Notes: generated by a model not told the origin, from the letters alone. A stretch of 64,000 bases of DNA from Vreelandella glaciei (GCF_013415125.1 NZ_JACCDE010000020.1:40065-104064); one strand, 5' to 3'. Positions 1-9,303 are shown, numbered from the stretch's first letter. Numbers and translations are program-made.

Positions 1-1
1 G

Positions 2-997
2 GCGCTGACGAACAGCCAAACCCAACTGGCGCGAGCAGATGAGCAGCTACGCGGCGCGAACGAACGAATCGAACGCAGCGAGCAGTCGTTACAGCAGGCG
101 CGAACAGAGTGGCAAGCCGCGCTGCAGGCTAGCCCCTTTAGCGATGAGACGGCGTTTCAGACGGCGCAGCTGGATGATGCCCAGCGGCAAGCGTTGACGC
201 ATCAAATCGAGGCGTACCAGCGCCGCTTAGCCGAACTCGAAGGGGCGTTGCAGAATTACCATACCCAGCTTGCCGACAAAACAGCGCCGGATATTACCGC
301 GCTCACTACGGTGACAGAGATCGCTCAAGCGGAAGAGCATACCCAGCTGGAAGCTTGGCGAAAGCTTGATGGACGTTTAACGACGCTAAAAGGTATTCGC
401 CAAAAGCTGGCGACTGCGCATACGGCCCAGGCCAAGCTTGAGTCCCAATATCAGCTTTGGGGCACGCTAAGCGAAGTCGCTAATGGCCGCACCGGGCATA
501 GAATCAGCCTGCAACGTTTCGTGCTCGGCGTGCTGCTGGATGATGTTTTGATTCAGGCTTCAGAACGGCTGGTACGCATGAGCCGCGGGCGTTATCAGTT
601 GGTGCGCCGCGAGGACCCCACTAAGGGCAATAAAGCGTCAGGTCTCGAGCTGGATGTGGCTGACACTTACACCGGCAAGAACCGTTCGGTAGCGACGCTT
701 TCCGGCGGCGAATCTTTCATGGCAGCGCTGTCGTTAGCGTTGGGTCTTTCGGATGTGGTGCAGGCTTACGCTGGTGGTATTCAACTGGATACGCTATTTA
801 TCGATGAAGGGTTTGGTAGTCTCGATCAGGATGCTCTGGATCAAGCCATTGCCATGCTTAGCGAACTGCAAATGGGCGGGCGCATGATTGGGGTGATTTC
901 CCATGTCAGCGAGCTCAAAGAGCAAATGCCCATCCGTATAGAAGTGCACGCTAGCCGGCACGGGAGCTCGGTGGAAGTGAAGGGCGCACTTCATTAA
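2..997 (+). CDS. sbcC: Exonuclease SbcC, C-terminal part (5' truncated by window edge)
   Basis: This is the last 331 residues of SbcC, the coiled-coil ATPase of the SbcCD nuclease that processes hairpins and blocked DNA ends. The frame is open at the left edge, so the true start lies upstream. The first visible residues are rich in Glu, Gln, Ala and Arg, as expected for the returning arm of the long coiled coil. The C-terminal ATPase lobe follows, with the ABC signature LSGGES at visible residues 233-238 and Walker B LFIDEG at about 265-270, followed by a D-loop (FGSLD). A TTG at 194 lies inside the frame and is not the start. sbcD would be expected further upstream. Confidence 0.93.
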   Translation, partial: ALTNSQTQLARADEQLRGANERIERSEQSLQQARTEWQAALQASPFSDETAFQTAQLDDAQRQALTHQIEAYQRRLAELEGALQNYHTQLADKTAPDITALTTVTEIAQAEEHTQLEAWRKLDGRLTTLKGIRQKLATAHTAQAKLESQYQLWGTLSEVANGRTGHRISLQRFVLGVLLDDVLIQASERLVRMSRGRYQLVRREDPTKGNKASGLELDVADTYTGKNRSVATLSGGESFMAALSLALGLSDVVQAYAGGIQLDTLFIDEGFGSLDQDALDQAIAMLSELQMGGRMIGVISHVSELKEQMPIRIEVHASRHGSSVEVKGALH

Positions 998-1005
998 TGT
1001 CTAAG

Positions 1006-1053
1006 GTATTTAAAGGCTCGGGCATTTAAAGGCTATGACATTTAAAGCCCAAG
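1006..1053. repeat. 16-bp tandem repeat, three degenerate copies
   Basis: Three units of 16 bp follow one another just after the sbcC stop. Each contains ATTTAAAG at the same place (starts 1006, 1022, 1038). Units 1 and 2 differ at three positions and the third is more diverged. It is one of several unrelated short tandem duplications in spacers of this window. Confidence 0.85.
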
Positions 1054-1150
1054 CCAGCGTTAGTTCATGCTGCGTTCATATAGAATGATTTATAAAGTGT
1101 GTTAATCGTTAAACGAGCTCTAAAGATAATATCGACTTAGGAGTGCAAGG

Positions 1151-1873
1151 ATGAACGCAAGCAAGATTTTACAGCAGCTGATGCAGCAAGCCGGTAGCAG
1201 CAGCGGTGTCGATGTTAAAGGCATCCTGAGTGGGCTTTCTAAGCAATTAGGCGGCGGTAGCAGTGGCCAAGGAAGCAGCTCATCCGGTGGTTTTGATGTT
1301 AAAAGCCTGCTTGGTGGCGGTGCCATGGGCATGCTGGTTGGTTCTAAGCGTGGCCGCAGCATGGGTGGCAAAGCACTGAAATATGGCGCGATTGCCGGGG
1401 TCGGCATGCTGGCGTGGAAGGCTTGGCAAAGCTCTCAGGCGGCAAAAACTGACAGTGGTCAAAATACTGCCCAACCTGCGTCAGAGGGCGAGCGGGTTGA
1501 AGTTCTTAGCGGTGAGATCCAAGAGCGTCGTAGCCTGGAATTACTGCAGGCAATGATGATGGCGGCACGTGCCGACGGTCACATTGATGAGCAGGAACAG
1601 GCGTTGATCACCGAGCAGATCGATGCCTTAGGTGCCGATCAAGAGATGCATAACTGGGTAGAGCAGCAGTTAAAAGCACCGCTGGATGCACAGGCGCTGG
1701 CTCGTGAGGCAGATTCCCCTCAGGCGGCACGCGAGATGTACCTGATTAGTGTGGCAGTGACCGACGATCAAAACCCTATGGAACGCGCTTGGCTGGACCA
1801 GTTGGCCAGTGCCCTTAACTTACCCAAAGAGATGACGGCCGAACTTGAGCGTCAAGCCGAGCAGGCGGGTTAA
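1151..1873 (+). CDS. TerB-like DUF533 membrane protein (YebE type)
   Basis: A 240-residue protein. The N-terminal ~60 residues are Gly/Ser/Gln-rich and of low complexity. A Gly/Ala/Met-rich hydrophobic stretch at about 56-95 could be one or two membrane segments. The C-terminal half (about 115-235) is all-helical with the acidic pattern ARADGHIDEQEQALI typical of TerB/DUF533 domains. E. coli YebE has the same layout; its function is unknown, although the family is labelled as tellurite-resistance-like. A GGAG ribosome site lies upstream of the ATG. The stop overlaps the pgpA start by one base (TAATG), so the two are probably translationally coupled. No metal-resistance genes are nearby to support a tellurite role. 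Confidence 0.78.
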   Translation: MNASKILQQLMQQAGSSSGVDVKGILSGLSKQLGGGSSGQGSSSSGGFDVKSLLGGGAMGMLVGSKRGRSMGGKALKYGAIAGVGMLAWKAWQSSQAAKTDSGQNTAQPASEGERVEVLSGEIQERRSLELLQAMMMAARADGHIDEQEQALITEQIDALGADQEMHNWVEQQLKAPLDAQALAREADSPQAAREMYLISVAVTDDQNPMERAWLDQLASALNLPKEMTAELERQAEQAG

Positions 1874-2358
1874 TGCTGGATACGTTTAATTTTTGGTTAG
1901 CGACGGGCTTTGGACTAGGCCTAGCAACGGTTGCACCCGGTACGTTTGGCTCACTGTTAGGGATTCCCTTGGCGTGGTGGTTATTGAGCCGCCCGGTGGG
2001 TCAGCAAGGGATCGTAATGGCGGTTCTGGTGGTGTTAGCGATGCCTGTTTGCCACGTTGCCGCCTGGCATTATGACGGGTTGGATCATGGCAGTATTGTC
2101 GCCGACGAGTATGTAGCCTTTCCGCTTGCGGTTATTGGTTTAGCGGCAGCGCGCCATCCCTTGGTAATCGCGCTCGGGTTTGGTGTTTATCGCTTTTTTG
2201 ATGCGCTAAAGCCGCCGCCAATTCACCTCACTGAGCATATGCATGGCGGTTTCGGTATCGTTTTAGACGATGTTGTCGCAGCATTGATAACGTGGGGGAT
2301 CATGGCGATAGGGTTAAAGCTTTGGCAGCGCCGCTTACCTCAACGAAGCGTCGAGTAA
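1873..2358 (+). CDS. pgpA: Phosphatidylglycerophosphatase A
   Basis: A 161-residue integral membrane phosphatase that converts phosphatidylglycerophosphate to phosphatidylglycerol in the inner membrane. The N-terminus has the family pattern TGFGLGLATVAPGTFGSL. Further in are VADEYVAF, the RFFDALKPPPI segment, and the GGFGIVLDDVVA motif near residue 130 with the conserved acidic pair. Length is that of the family. The ATG overlaps the previous stop by one base. A strong stem-loop terminator follows. In many gammaproteobacteria pgpA follows thiL; here it follows a DUF533 gene, so this is a separate arrangement. Confidence 0.9.
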   Translation: MLDTFNFWLATGFGLGLATVAPGTFGSLLGIPLAWWLLSRPVGQQGIVMAVLVVLAMPVCHVAAWHYDGLDHGSIVADEYVAFPLAVIGLAAARHPLVIALGFGVYRFFDALKPPPIHLTEHMHGGFGIVLDDVVAALITWGIMAIGLKLWQRRLPQRSVE

Positions 2359-2367
2359 CCAATAAAA

Positions 2368-2410
2368 GCGCCGCAAGCCTGGCGGGAAACAAGGCTTGCG
2401 GCGCTATTTT
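2368..2410. terminator. Bidirectional rho-independent terminator
   Basis: A perfect 13-bp stem (2368-2380 with 2392-2404) with an 11-nt loop is followed by TATTTTTT on the plus strand and flanked by A-rich sequence on the other side. It sits between convergent pgpA and the aldehyde dehydrogenase and can stop both. Confidence 0.92.
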
Positions 2411-2440
2411 TTACTGCTTATAGGCTAACAAATTAGCGTA

Positions 2441-3823
2441 TTACTCTTGAACGACAATCACCGACTTAGCGTTGACGAACTCGTGCATGCCGAAGCCGCC
2501 GTGTTCACGCCCATAGCCGGAGTTTTTTACCCCGCCGAAGGGCATTTCCGGTGTGGCAACGCCAAAGCCGTTAATAAACACCATGCCGGTATCGAAGTAC
2601 TTGCTGGCAAGCTCGGTGGCGCGCTTAACGTCTTTAGAGATGATGCCGCCGCCTAAGCCGTAACGGCTGTCATTGGCGATACGCATGGCGTCTTCATCAT
2701 CTTTGGCACGAATCAGCGCGGCAACCGGACCAAATAGCTCGTCGTCGTATGCTGGCTGACCGGGGGTCACATTATCCAGCACGGTCACCGGATAAAACGC
2801 CCCTTTACCGGATGGTTTCTCACCACCGCAGAGGATCTTCGCGCCTTTACGCACGCTCTCTTCCACTTGCTCATGGAGATCATCGCGCAGATCAACACGC
2901 GCCATAGGGCCGAGATCGCTGCCTTCCTGAGTTGGGTCACCGGCTTTGAGCGACTGCATGCGAGCTACATAGCGTTCTTTAAAGGCTTCATAGTTTTTCT
3001 CAGTCACCACAAAGCGTTTGGCCGCCACACAGGTTTGACCACCGTTATAGACACGCCCCTGCACACAGGTATCCACGGCAACATCAAGGTCGGCATCGTC
3101 AAGCACTAGGTAGGCATCATTGGAACCTAGCTCAAGCACGGTCTTCTTCAGGTATTCGGCGGCTTTGGTGGCCACTTTGCGACCTGCACCGTCGCTGCCT
3201 GTTAGCGTTACGCCACGCACGGCAGGATGCCCGATTACCTCATCTGAAACATCGTGAGAAATCACCAGCGTACGGAAGACGTTTTCCGGTAGACCGGCCT
3301 TACGGTAAATTTTTTCCAATAATAAACCGCTACCGGTGACGTTTTCAGCGTGTTTAAGCAGCACACCGTTACCCGCCATGATATTGGCGATGGAGTAGCG
3401 AACTACTTGGTAAGCGGGGAAGTTCCAGGGCTGAATGCCGTATATCACGCCCATGGGAGAATAGCTAATAAAGCCGCGCTCACCGTTGCCAGGCTGACGC
3501 CCTTCGTCGGCTAGCTTTTTGGGGCCGTGTTCAGCGGTGTAGTCACAGATACCGGTGCACAGATCCACTTCTTGACGGGCTTCGGCAGGGAGTTTGCCCA
3601 TTTCCTTGACCATCAAGTCGGTAAGCTCTTCTTTATGTTCCTGAAGTGCTTGGCCAATTGCTTTCACCGTTTTAGCGCGGCTCTCCAACGATTCAAGGCG
3701 CCAATCGAGAAAAGCATCGTAGCAGGCATCGACTACCTGCTTGGCTTCAGCGCTACTCATCAGCGCATAAGTATCGAGTGTTTCACCGTTGGTCGGATTA
3801 ATCGTTGTGATGCTGTTGCTCAT
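2441..3823 (-). CDS. sad: NAD(P)-dependent succinate-semialdehyde dehydrogenase (Sad/YneI type)
   Basis: A 460-residue aldehyde dehydrogenase matching E. coli Sad (YneI) in length and motifs. It should oxidise succinate semialdehyde to succinate, for example in GABA or putrescine breakdown. Visible motifs are IQPWNFPAYQVVR (cofactor-binding turn), LTGSDGAGRKV, the catalytic Glu in LELGSNDAYLV (about 230-235) and the catalytic Cys in GGQTCVAAKR (about 265). The C-terminus has MPFGGVKNSGYGREHG. An AGGAGA ribosome site precedes the ATG at 3823. No GABA transaminase is adjacent, so the substrate is inferred from the subfamily alone. The promoter region is rich in palindromes (see 3834-3957). Confidence 0.85.
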   Translation of the reverse strand: MSNSITTINPTNGETLDTYALMSSAEAKQVVDACYDAFLDWRLESLESRAKTVKAIGQALQEHKEELTDLMVKEMGKLPAEARQEVDLCTGICDYTAEHGPKKLADEGRQPGNGERGFISYSPMGVIYGIQPWNFPAYQVVRYSIANIMAGNGVLLKHAENVTGSGLLLEKIYRKAGLPENVFRTLVISHDVSDEVIGHPAVRGVTLTGSDGAGRKVATKAAEYLKKTVLELGSNDAYLVLDDADLDVAVDTCVQGRVYNGGQTCVAAKRFVVTEKNYEAFKERYVARMQSLKAGDPTQEGSDLGPMARVDLRDDLHEQVEESVRKGAKILCGGEKPSGKGAFYPVTVLDNVTPGQPAYDDELFGPVAALIRAKDDEDAMRIANDSRYGLGGGIISKDVKRATELASKYFDTGMVFINGFGVATPEMPFGGVKNSGYGREHGGFGMHEFVNAKSVIVVQE

Positions 3824-3833
3824 AAGATCTCCT

Positions 3834-3957
3834 ATCTATAGATCAACGTGTGGGTCATGACGCCCAGCTCCTGAGCGTTTAATCGACCGGTCTATTTCTA
3901 GTACAGAGTCACTCTAGTACAAACTGAGTGCCTCTGCATAATAGAGGTGCTCAGTTT
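3834..3957. promoter_or_regulatory. Palindrome-rich leader of sad with 16-bp direct repeat and hairpin
   Basis: This spacer holds several small symmetries: ATCTATAGAT (3834-3843), GACCGGTC (3885-3892), two 16-bp units both starting TCTAGTACA (3897-3912 and 3913-3928), and a 15-bp stem with two G-T wobbles (3921-3935 with 3943-3957, loop 7 nt). The hairpin lies downstream of msrA on the minus strand but has no real T-run, so it is a weak terminator at best. GACCGGTC resembles a regulator operator, but I cannot name the protein. Confidence 0.4.
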
Positions 3958-3997
3958 CGGGCATTGATTTAATCAATCAGTTCACTATTAATGCGTT

Positions 3998-4666
3998 TTA
4001 TTCAAATGTAGGCCCGCCGGCTTCTTCGCCCCACACCTCTTCCAGGCGATCATCGCGCCCACAGCTGAAGCGATAGAATTTGTAGCGAACGGGGTTCTTT
4101 TGATAATAATCCTGGTGGTACTCCTCGGCCGCCCAGAAGGTGGTGGCAGGTACTATTTGGGTGGCGATTTCTCGGTCAAAGCGTTCTTCCATTTCCGCTT
4201 TGGAGGCTTCGGCGAGTTCACGCTGGCTTTCGTCGTGATAGAAGATTGCCGAGCGGTATTGATCGCCCACATCGCAAAACTGACGATCTACCGCGAAGGG
4301 GTCGATATTGCGCCAGAAAATTTCCAACAATTGCTCGTAGCTGATCTGCTCTGAGTCATATTCGATTTGCACAACCTCCGCATGCCCCGTACCACCCCGG
4401 GAGATATCGTCGTAAGTGGGATTCTCAAGTTCGCCGCCGATGTAGCCGGAGATGGTAGCGCTAACACCGGGCTGACTGTCGTAAGGGGGTTCCATACACC
4501 AGAAGCAGCCGCCTGCAAACGTGGCTTCTGCATTGCCCTGGGCTTGAGAGGACGGCTCTTGAGAAGATTGCGCTTGAGTGGACTGGGCGTGAAGCGAAGT
4601 GCTGGCGAGGCTAGCGGCAGCCAACACGCAAAGCGTAAGTGGACGAGAAAGGGGCAATCGGATCAT
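3998..4666 (-). CDS. msrA: Peptide-methionine (S)-S-oxide reductase, exported
   Basis: MsrA reduces methionine-S-sulfoxide in oxidised proteins. The catalytic motif GCFWCMEPPYD and the GGTGHAEVVQIEYD segment are clear. A second Cys near the C-terminus (SCGRDDRL) is placed as a recycling cysteine. The N-terminus is a Sec signal peptide with a basic start, a hydrophobic core and a likely cut near LHAQ, followed by a Ser/Gln-rich linker. The enzyme is therefore expected to act in the periplasm, unlike cytoplasmic E. coli MsrA. I take the ATG at 4666, which has GGAG eight bases upstream; a GTG at 4675 is in frame. It is 174 bases upstream of sad on the same strand. Confidence 0.9.
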   Translation of the reverse strand: MIRLPLSRPLTLCVLAAASLASTSLHAQSTQAQSSQEPSSQAQGNAEATFAGGCFWCMEPPYDSQPGVSATISGYIGGELENPTYDDISRGGTGHAEVVQIEYDSEQISYEQLLEIFWRNIDPFAVDRQFCDVGDQYRSAIFYHDESQRELAEASKAEMEERFDREIATQIVPATTFWAAEEYHQDYYQKNPVRYKFYRFSCGRDDRLEEVWGEEAGGPTFE

Positions 4667-4730
4667 TGCAAGCACTCCAGTGGCGGTGGCGCGTTATCGT
4701 TTATGTTGAGTCGATTAGTGGCTTAGCGTT

Positions 4731-4772
4731 CCCTTTCCTTACAACCCTTTCCTTAAACGCCTTTTCTGACAA
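4731..4772. repeat. 14-bp tandem repeat, three copies
   Basis: Units at 4731, 4745 and 4759. The first two share CCCTTTCCTTA; the third matches the first at 11 of 14 positions. The array fills the spacer between msrA and the stop codon of the LysR gene and ends one base before that stop. Confidence 0.8.
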
Positions 4773-4773
4773 C

Positions 4774-5688
4774 CTAGCCCAAGCGATGTGGCCATACTTC
4801 GTCCAGCGTGTTGAGTGCCGCGTTCACGGTCGGTTCAGCGGTGCTGTCGTGTCGCCATACAAAGCTTAATGCGCAGGGCAGGCGGAGGTTGTCTGCGACG
4901 GCCAGGCCACTCTCTTGGCGCTCAGTCATTGCCAGGGCGTCGCGGGCCAGGCTTAAGCCAACGCCTGCGCGGACCAGATCCAACATACAGGCTTCTTGGT
5001 CAACCTGGGCTACCCGGTTAGGCACTGCGCCGCTCTTGGCGAGCGCTTGCTTCAGCAGCCGGTGGTGGGCGGAATCCTGTGGCGTAACGATCCACGGCAG
5101 CGTGGCTAAGTGCTCCCAACGGGTATCAATGAGTCGGTTTTCCCAGCCTGCAGGGGCAATCACATGATAGTCAAAGTGCGTCAGCTCGCGCCAAGCCAGT
5201 GCCTCATGCCCCTGGTTCAATCCAGGGCCTTCGCCAGGCGGTGCCAGGTAAAAGCCGACATCCAGATCACCCTGTGCGATGCGGTTTAGCACGCTGCCGC
5301 TCATTCCATGCTGCAGTTCGGTTTCTAATTGGGGCGCCCGTGCCATCAGGCGGCTTAAAAAGGCGCCTAAGCGAAGAAATTCCGGGTCAACGATGGTGCC
5401 GATGGAGAGCTTGCCGCGTAGCGTGCTGTGCAGCGTTCCAGCGGTTTGCTCAAATGCCTGGGCGCTGGCCAGAGCTTTTTCAGCCGCTGGGAGCAGGGCA
5501 TGGCCGTCGGATGTCAGCGCTAGCCCCTGGGGGCGGCGACTAAACAGCGTGAGACCTAAATTGGCCTGTAATTGCTTCAACTTTAGGCTGATGGCAGGTT
5601 GCGTCAAGTGTAACTGTTCAGCGGCGCGTGACACGCTGCCCGTTCTTGCAACAGCCACGAAGGCGCGCAGTGTAGCGTAGTCTTGCAT
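4774..5688 (-). CDS. LysR-family regulator of the divergent mmsA/GMC operon
   Basis: A 304-residue LysR regulator. The winged helix-turn-helix covers residues 1-60 (FVAVARTGSVSRAAEQLHLTQPAISLKLKQLQANLGLTLFSR) and a substrate-binding-like effector domain fills the rest. The ATG at 5688 has GAGG seven bases upstream and begins MQDYATLRAF as the family does; a TTG at 5700 is in frame but lacks support. It diverges from mmsA across about 180 bp, the classic LysR arrangement. In Pseudomonas denitrificans and DMSP-degrading Halomonas, LysR proteins next to such gene pairs respond to 3-hydroxypropionate. That effector is my inference here. Confidence 0.88.
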   Translation of the reverse strand: MQDYATLRAFVAVARTGSVSRAAEQLHLTQPAISLKLKQLQANLGLTLFSRRPQGLALTSDGHALLPAAEKALASAQAFEQTAGTLHSTLRGKLSIGTIVDPEFLRLGAFLSRLMARAPQLETELQHGMSGSVLNRIAQGDLDVGFYLAPPGEGPGLNQGHEALAWRELTHFDYHVIAPAGWENRLIDTRWEHLATLPWIVTPQDSAHHRLLKQALAKSGAVPNRVAQVDQEACMLDLVRAGVGLSLARDALAMTERQESGLAVADNLRLPCALSFVWRHDSTAEPTVNAALNTLDEVWPHRLG

Positions 5689-5810
5689 GATGGGCCTCAA
5701 CGCATGCTGGTGATATTAGCAAAGCTTATAACTGGCTTTTAAATAACTCAATTGATCTGTTCCCAGCGCCCAGTAGGCTAGGCTAAACGCAGGCTCTTTC
5801 GTAAGCACTT

Positions 5811-5855
5811 AACCTACGCTCTTAAAACCTACGCTCTTAAAACCTACGCTCTTAA
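5811..5855. repeat. Perfect 15-bp tandem triplication upstream of mmsA
   Basis: Three identical 15-bp units (AACCTACGCTCTTAA) at 5811, 5826 and 5841 lie immediately before the mmsA ribosome site, inside its leader. Perfect identity suggests a recent duplication or selection on the sequence. Confidence 0.97.
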
Positions 5856-5869
5856 AAACAGGTACTCCC

Positions 5870-7381
5870 ATGACAACAACAGCGATTCAGCACTTTATTA
5901 ATGGCCAGGTCACCGCTGGCGAGTCTTCAAACTCTCAGGACGTTTTTAACCCCGCCACCGGTCGCGTGACTGGCCGTGTATCGCTCGCTTCATCACAAGA
6001 TGTGAACACCGCTGTCGAAGCGGCTCAAGCTGCCTTTCCAGCTTGGGCCGATACACCGCCCATTCGCCGTGCCCGAGTGATGTTCAAGTTTCTAGAGCTG
6101 TTAAATGTCCACAAAGATGAGCTAGCCGAAGCGATTACCAAAGAGCACGGCAAAGTGTTTACCGATGCCCAGGGGGAAGTCGCACGTGGTATTGATATTG
6201 TTGAATTCGCCTGCGGAATCCCCCAGTTGCTCAAGGGTGACTATACCGAGCAGGTAAGTACCGGCATCGATAACTGGACGATGCGCCAGCCATTAGGGGT
6301 GGTCGCTGGTATAACGCCATTTAATTTCCCGGCCATGGTGCCGATGTGGATGTTTCCGCTCGCCATTGCTGCTGGTAATACGTTTATTTTGAAGCCAAGC
6401 CCGCTTGACCCAAGCGCCTCACTGTTGATGGCCGATCTGCTAAAACAGGCGGGTCTGCCCGATGGCGTATTTAACGTGGTGCAGGGCGATAAGGATTCAG
6501 TGGAAGCGCTGCTCGACCATCCGCACGTTAAGGCGCTGTCGTTTGTGGGTTCTACGCCGATTGCCAATTTGATCTACGAGCGCGGCGCGCGGAACGGCAA
6601 GCGTATTCAAGCACTCGGCGGGGCCAAAAATCACATGGTGGTGATGCCGGATGCCCACCTTGATAAAGCAGTCGATGCGCTGATCGGCGCCGCCTACGGC
6701 TCTGCCGGTGAGCGTTGCATGGCGATTAGCGTGGCGGTGTTGGTCGGCGACGTGGCGGATAAAGTCGTGCCGGCACTGGCTGAGCGGGCTAAAGCGCTAA
6801 AAGTAAAAGACGGTATGCAGCTTGATGCGGAAATGGGCCCCATTGTGACCCGCCAAGCCCACCAGCGGATTACCGGCTATATCGAAAAAGGCGTGGCTGA
6901 AGGCGCTGAACTGGTCGTCGATGGCCGTGCCTTTGAGGCCTCAGCGGCGGGTGAGAGCTGCGCCGAAGGCTTCTGGATGGGCGGCACGCTGTTCGACAAC
7001 GTCACCCCCGAGATGACGATCTATAAGGAGGAGATTTTTGGCCCGGTGCTGGTCTGTGTGCGAGTGCCGGATATTGCCACCGCGATCCAGTTGATTAACG
7101 ATCACGAGTTTGGCAACGGCGTCAGCTGCTTCACTGAAAGCGGAACGGTGGCGCGGGAGTTTGGCCGCCGTATTCAGGTCGGCATGGTGGGGATCAATGT
7201 GCCTATCCCGGTGCCGATGGCGTGGCACGGCTTTGGCGGCTGGAAACGCTCCTTGTTTGGCGATACCCATGCCTACGGTGAAGAGGGCGTGCGTTTTTAT
7301 ACCAAGCAGAAATCAATTATGCAGCGCTGGTCGGACTCCATTGATGCCGGTGCTGAGTTCGTCATGCCGACCGCGAAGTAA
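5870..7381 (+). CDS. mmsA: CoA-acylating (methyl)malonate-semialdehyde dehydrogenase (MmsA/DddC)
   Basis: A 503-residue aldehyde dehydrogenase of the CoA-acylating MmsA/IolA class. It converts malonate semialdehyde to acetyl-CoA, or the methyl form to propionyl-CoA, releasing CO2. Visible are the HFINGQ start, [18 protein letters not shown] (cofactor site), [22 protein letters not shown] where other ALDHs carry the general-base Glu (typical of this class), and the catalytic Cys in [11 protein letters not shown] near residue 285. A GMC oxidoreductase begins 20 bp downstream and a LysR gene diverges upstream. The pair matches dddC-dddA of Halomonas, which degrade 3-hydroxypropionate. A role in valine or inositol breakdown is possible, but no such genes are adjacent. 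Confidence 0.9.
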   Translation: MTTTAIQHFINGQVTAGESSNSQDVFNPATGRVTGRVSLASSQDVNTAVEAAQAAFPAWADTPPIRRARVMFKFLELLNVHKDELAEAITKEHGKVFTDAQGEVARGIDIVEFACGIPQLLKGDYTEQVSTGIDNWTMRQPLGVVAGITPFNFPAMVPMWMFPLAIAAGNTFILKPSPLDPSASLLMADLLKQAGLPDGVFNVVQGDKDSVEALLDHPHVKALSFVGSTPIANLIYERGARNGKRIQALGGAKNHMVVMPDAHLDKAVDALIGAAYGSAGERCMAISVAVLVGDVADKVVPALAERAKALKVKDGMQLDAEMGPIVTRQAHQRITGYIEKGVAEGAELVVDGRAFEASAAGESCAEGFWMGGTLFDNVTPEMTIYKEEIFGPVLVCVRVPDIATAIQLINDHEFGNGVSCFTESGTVAREFGRRIQVGMVGINVPIPVPMAWHGFGGWKRSLFGDTHAYGEEGVRFYTKQKSIMQRWSDSIDAGAEFVMPTAK

Positions 7382-7401
7382 GCTCAGCGGAGATAACAAT
7401 A

Positions 7402-9084
7402 ATGGCTCAACAACAATCACAAGCAGCGCCAAATGCGGGTTTAGAGTTTGACTATATCGTGGTGGGAGCAGGCACCGCCGGGTGCCTGCTGGCGAATCGG
7501 CTGAGCGCCAATCCGAATCATCGTGTCCTGCTGATAGAGGCGGGTGGGCGCGATAATTACCACTGGATTCATATTCCGGTGGGGTATCTCTACTGCATCA
7601 ATAACCCACGTACCGACTGGCTGTTTCGCACTGAGCCCGACAAAGGCCTTAACGGCCGCTCGTTGATTTATCCGCGGGGCAAGACGCTAGGCGGCTGTTC
7701 CAGTATCAACGGCATGATTTATATGCGCGGGCAGGCCCGGGACTACGATCACTGGGCCGATGTGGCGGGCGACGATGCCTGGAAGTGGGAGAACTGCTTA
7801 TCCGATTTCATCAAGCACGAAGATCACTACCGCTTGGACGACGGCGGTGATGCCGATGCGAAACATCGAGATTTCCACGGCCACGGCGGTGAATGGCGGA
7901 TCGAAAAGCAGCGCCTTAAATGGCAGGTGCTGGATGATTTTGCCGAGGCTGCCGTCCAGGCAGGTATTCCGCGTACCGAGGACTTTAACCGCGGCACTAA
8001 CGAAGGCGTGGCCTACTTTGAGGTTAATCAGCGCTCGGGCTGGCGCTGGAATACTGCTAAAGCGTTTTTGCGACCCGCGTTGAAGCGCGACAACTTAACG
8101 CTCTGGCACTCCACTCAGGTCAATCGACTGCTATTTGAAAAGCGTGGAGAGGCGCTGCGCTGCGCAGGTGTGGAGGTGGAGCGGGGTGGTCAGGTGCAGC
8201 GCGCCATGGTGAGCGGCGAAGTGGTGCTTTGCGCGGGGGCTATTGGTACGCCGCATCTACTTCAGCTTTCCGGCGTAGGGTCGAGGGAATTGCTAGACGA
8301 ACATGGCGTTGAGGTAGTGCATGAATTGCCCGGGGTGGGGGAGAACCTGCAGGATCATCTGCAGATTCGCTCGATATATAAAATAACCAATGGCAAAACC
8401 CTGAATGCCATCGCAAGCACCCTGTTAGGTAAAGCGGGGATTGGCTTGGAGTACCTGCTTAAGCGCACTGGGCCCATGAGCATGGCGCCTTCACAGTTAG
8501 GGGCGTTTACCCGCAGCTCTAAGGAACAAACGTACCCCAATATTCAATACCATGTGCAACCGCTGAGCCTGGAGGCTTTTGGCCAACCACTGCACCCGTA
8601 CCCGGCGATTACCGCTAGCGTGTGTAACTTGAATCCGACCAGTCGTGGCACGGTGCGGCTAAAAAGCAGCGACCCCCGACAGGCACCGGCTATTTCGCCC
8701 AATTACCTGAGCACGGCAGAGGATCGAAAGGTGGCCGCGGATTCTCTGCGTGTCACCCGGCGGATCGCCGAGCAGACCGCGTTTGCCAAGTACGCTCCAG
8801 AAGAAGTGAAGCCCGGCGTTGAGTACCAAACCGATGACGAGCTAACCCGGCTGGCGGGGGATATAGGCACGACGATTTTTCATCCTGTTGGCACTGCCAA
8901 AATGGGCCGTGAAGATGACGCCATGGCGGTAGTCGATAGTCGGCTGCGAGTACATGGCATTAGCGGGCTACGCGTGGCTGATGCGAGTATTATGCCAACG
9001 ATTACCAGTGGCAATACCAATTCACCCACGCTGATGATTGCAGAGAAAGCGGCCGGTTGGCTCCTTGCTGAGCGCGGTCAATGA
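7402..9084 (+). CDS. dddA: GMC-family FAD alcohol dehydrogenase, probable 3-hydroxypropionate dehydrogenase (DddA-like)
   Basis: A 560-residue GMC oxidoreductase of the choline-dehydrogenase-like group. FAD is bound by [17 protein letters not shown] (about 17-34) and LLIEAGG. The GMC signature [18 protein letters not shown] lies near residue 95-110. The second signature [15 protein letters not shown] is near 283, and the catalytic His is in [11 protein letters not shown] near residue 495. It is the second gene of an operon with mmsA, so the expected chemistry is hydroxy-acid to semialdehyde, passed on to MmsA. In Halomonas and Pseudomonas such enzymes (DddA, HpdH) oxidise 3-hydroxypropionate. 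True choline dehydrogenase is less likely because no betaine aldehyde dehydrogenase or betI is present. The symbol is given on context. Confidence 0.75.
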   Translation: MAQQQSQAAPNAGLEFDYIVVGAGTAGCLLANRLSANPNHRVLLIEAGGRDNYHWIHIPVGYLYCINNPRTDWLFRTEPDKGLNGRSLIYPRGKTLGGCSSINGMIYMRGQARDYDHWADVAGDDAWKWENCLSDFIKHEDHYRLDDGGDADAKHRDFHGHGGEWRIEKQRLKWQVLDDFAEAAVQAGIPRTEDFNRGTNEGVAYFEVNQRSGWRWNTAKAFLRPALKRDNLTLWHSTQVNRLLFEKRGEALRCAGVEVERGGQVQRAMVSGEVVLCAGAIGTPHLLQLSGVGSRELLDEHGVEVVHELPGVGENLQDHLQIRSIYKITNGKTLNAIASTLLGKAGIGLEYLLKRTGPMSMAPSQLGAFTRSSKEQTYPNIQYHVQPLSLEAFGQPLHPYPAITASVCNLNPTSRGTVRLKSSDPRQAPAISPNYLSTAEDRKVAADSLRVTRRIAEQTAFAKYAPEEVKPGVEYQTDDELTRLAGDIGTTIFHPVGTAKMGREDDAMAVVDSRLRVHGISGLRVADASIMPTITSGNTNSPTLMIAEKAAGWLLAERGQ

Positions 9085-9134
9085 CCGGCCATCACCCCGC
9101 CACAAAAGCCAGCATGGCCGCGATTATAAGTGTG

Positions 9135-9163
9135 TTGACGCGCGCACGGGTTAGGCGCAAAAT
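9135..9163 (+). promoter_or_regulatory. Possible sigma-70 promoter of the cold-shock gene
   Basis: TTGACG (9135-9140) and CAAAAT (9158-9163) are separated by 17 bp. If used, the transcript would carry a leader of about 130 nt before the start codon, as is typical of cspA-type genes whose leaders act as RNA thermosensors. No other gene lies in 9085-9303. Confidence 0.45.
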
Positions 9164-9303
9164 GACGCCAGTTGGTTAGCAAGTCGAACGTTGTCAGCAG
9201 CATAGAAGCGCCTCAAGCGTTAAATCTGGTGAAGGTTTCTTGTTCTACCCACTGCACTTCGGGTATTTCCCGGATTTAATTAGCTACATCGAGGATTTCG
9301 ATC

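Noticed and set aside
7402..9084. Choline dehydrogenase betA
   Set aside because: No betB, betI or betT nearby; the operon partner is a CoA-acylating semialdehyde dehydrogenase.
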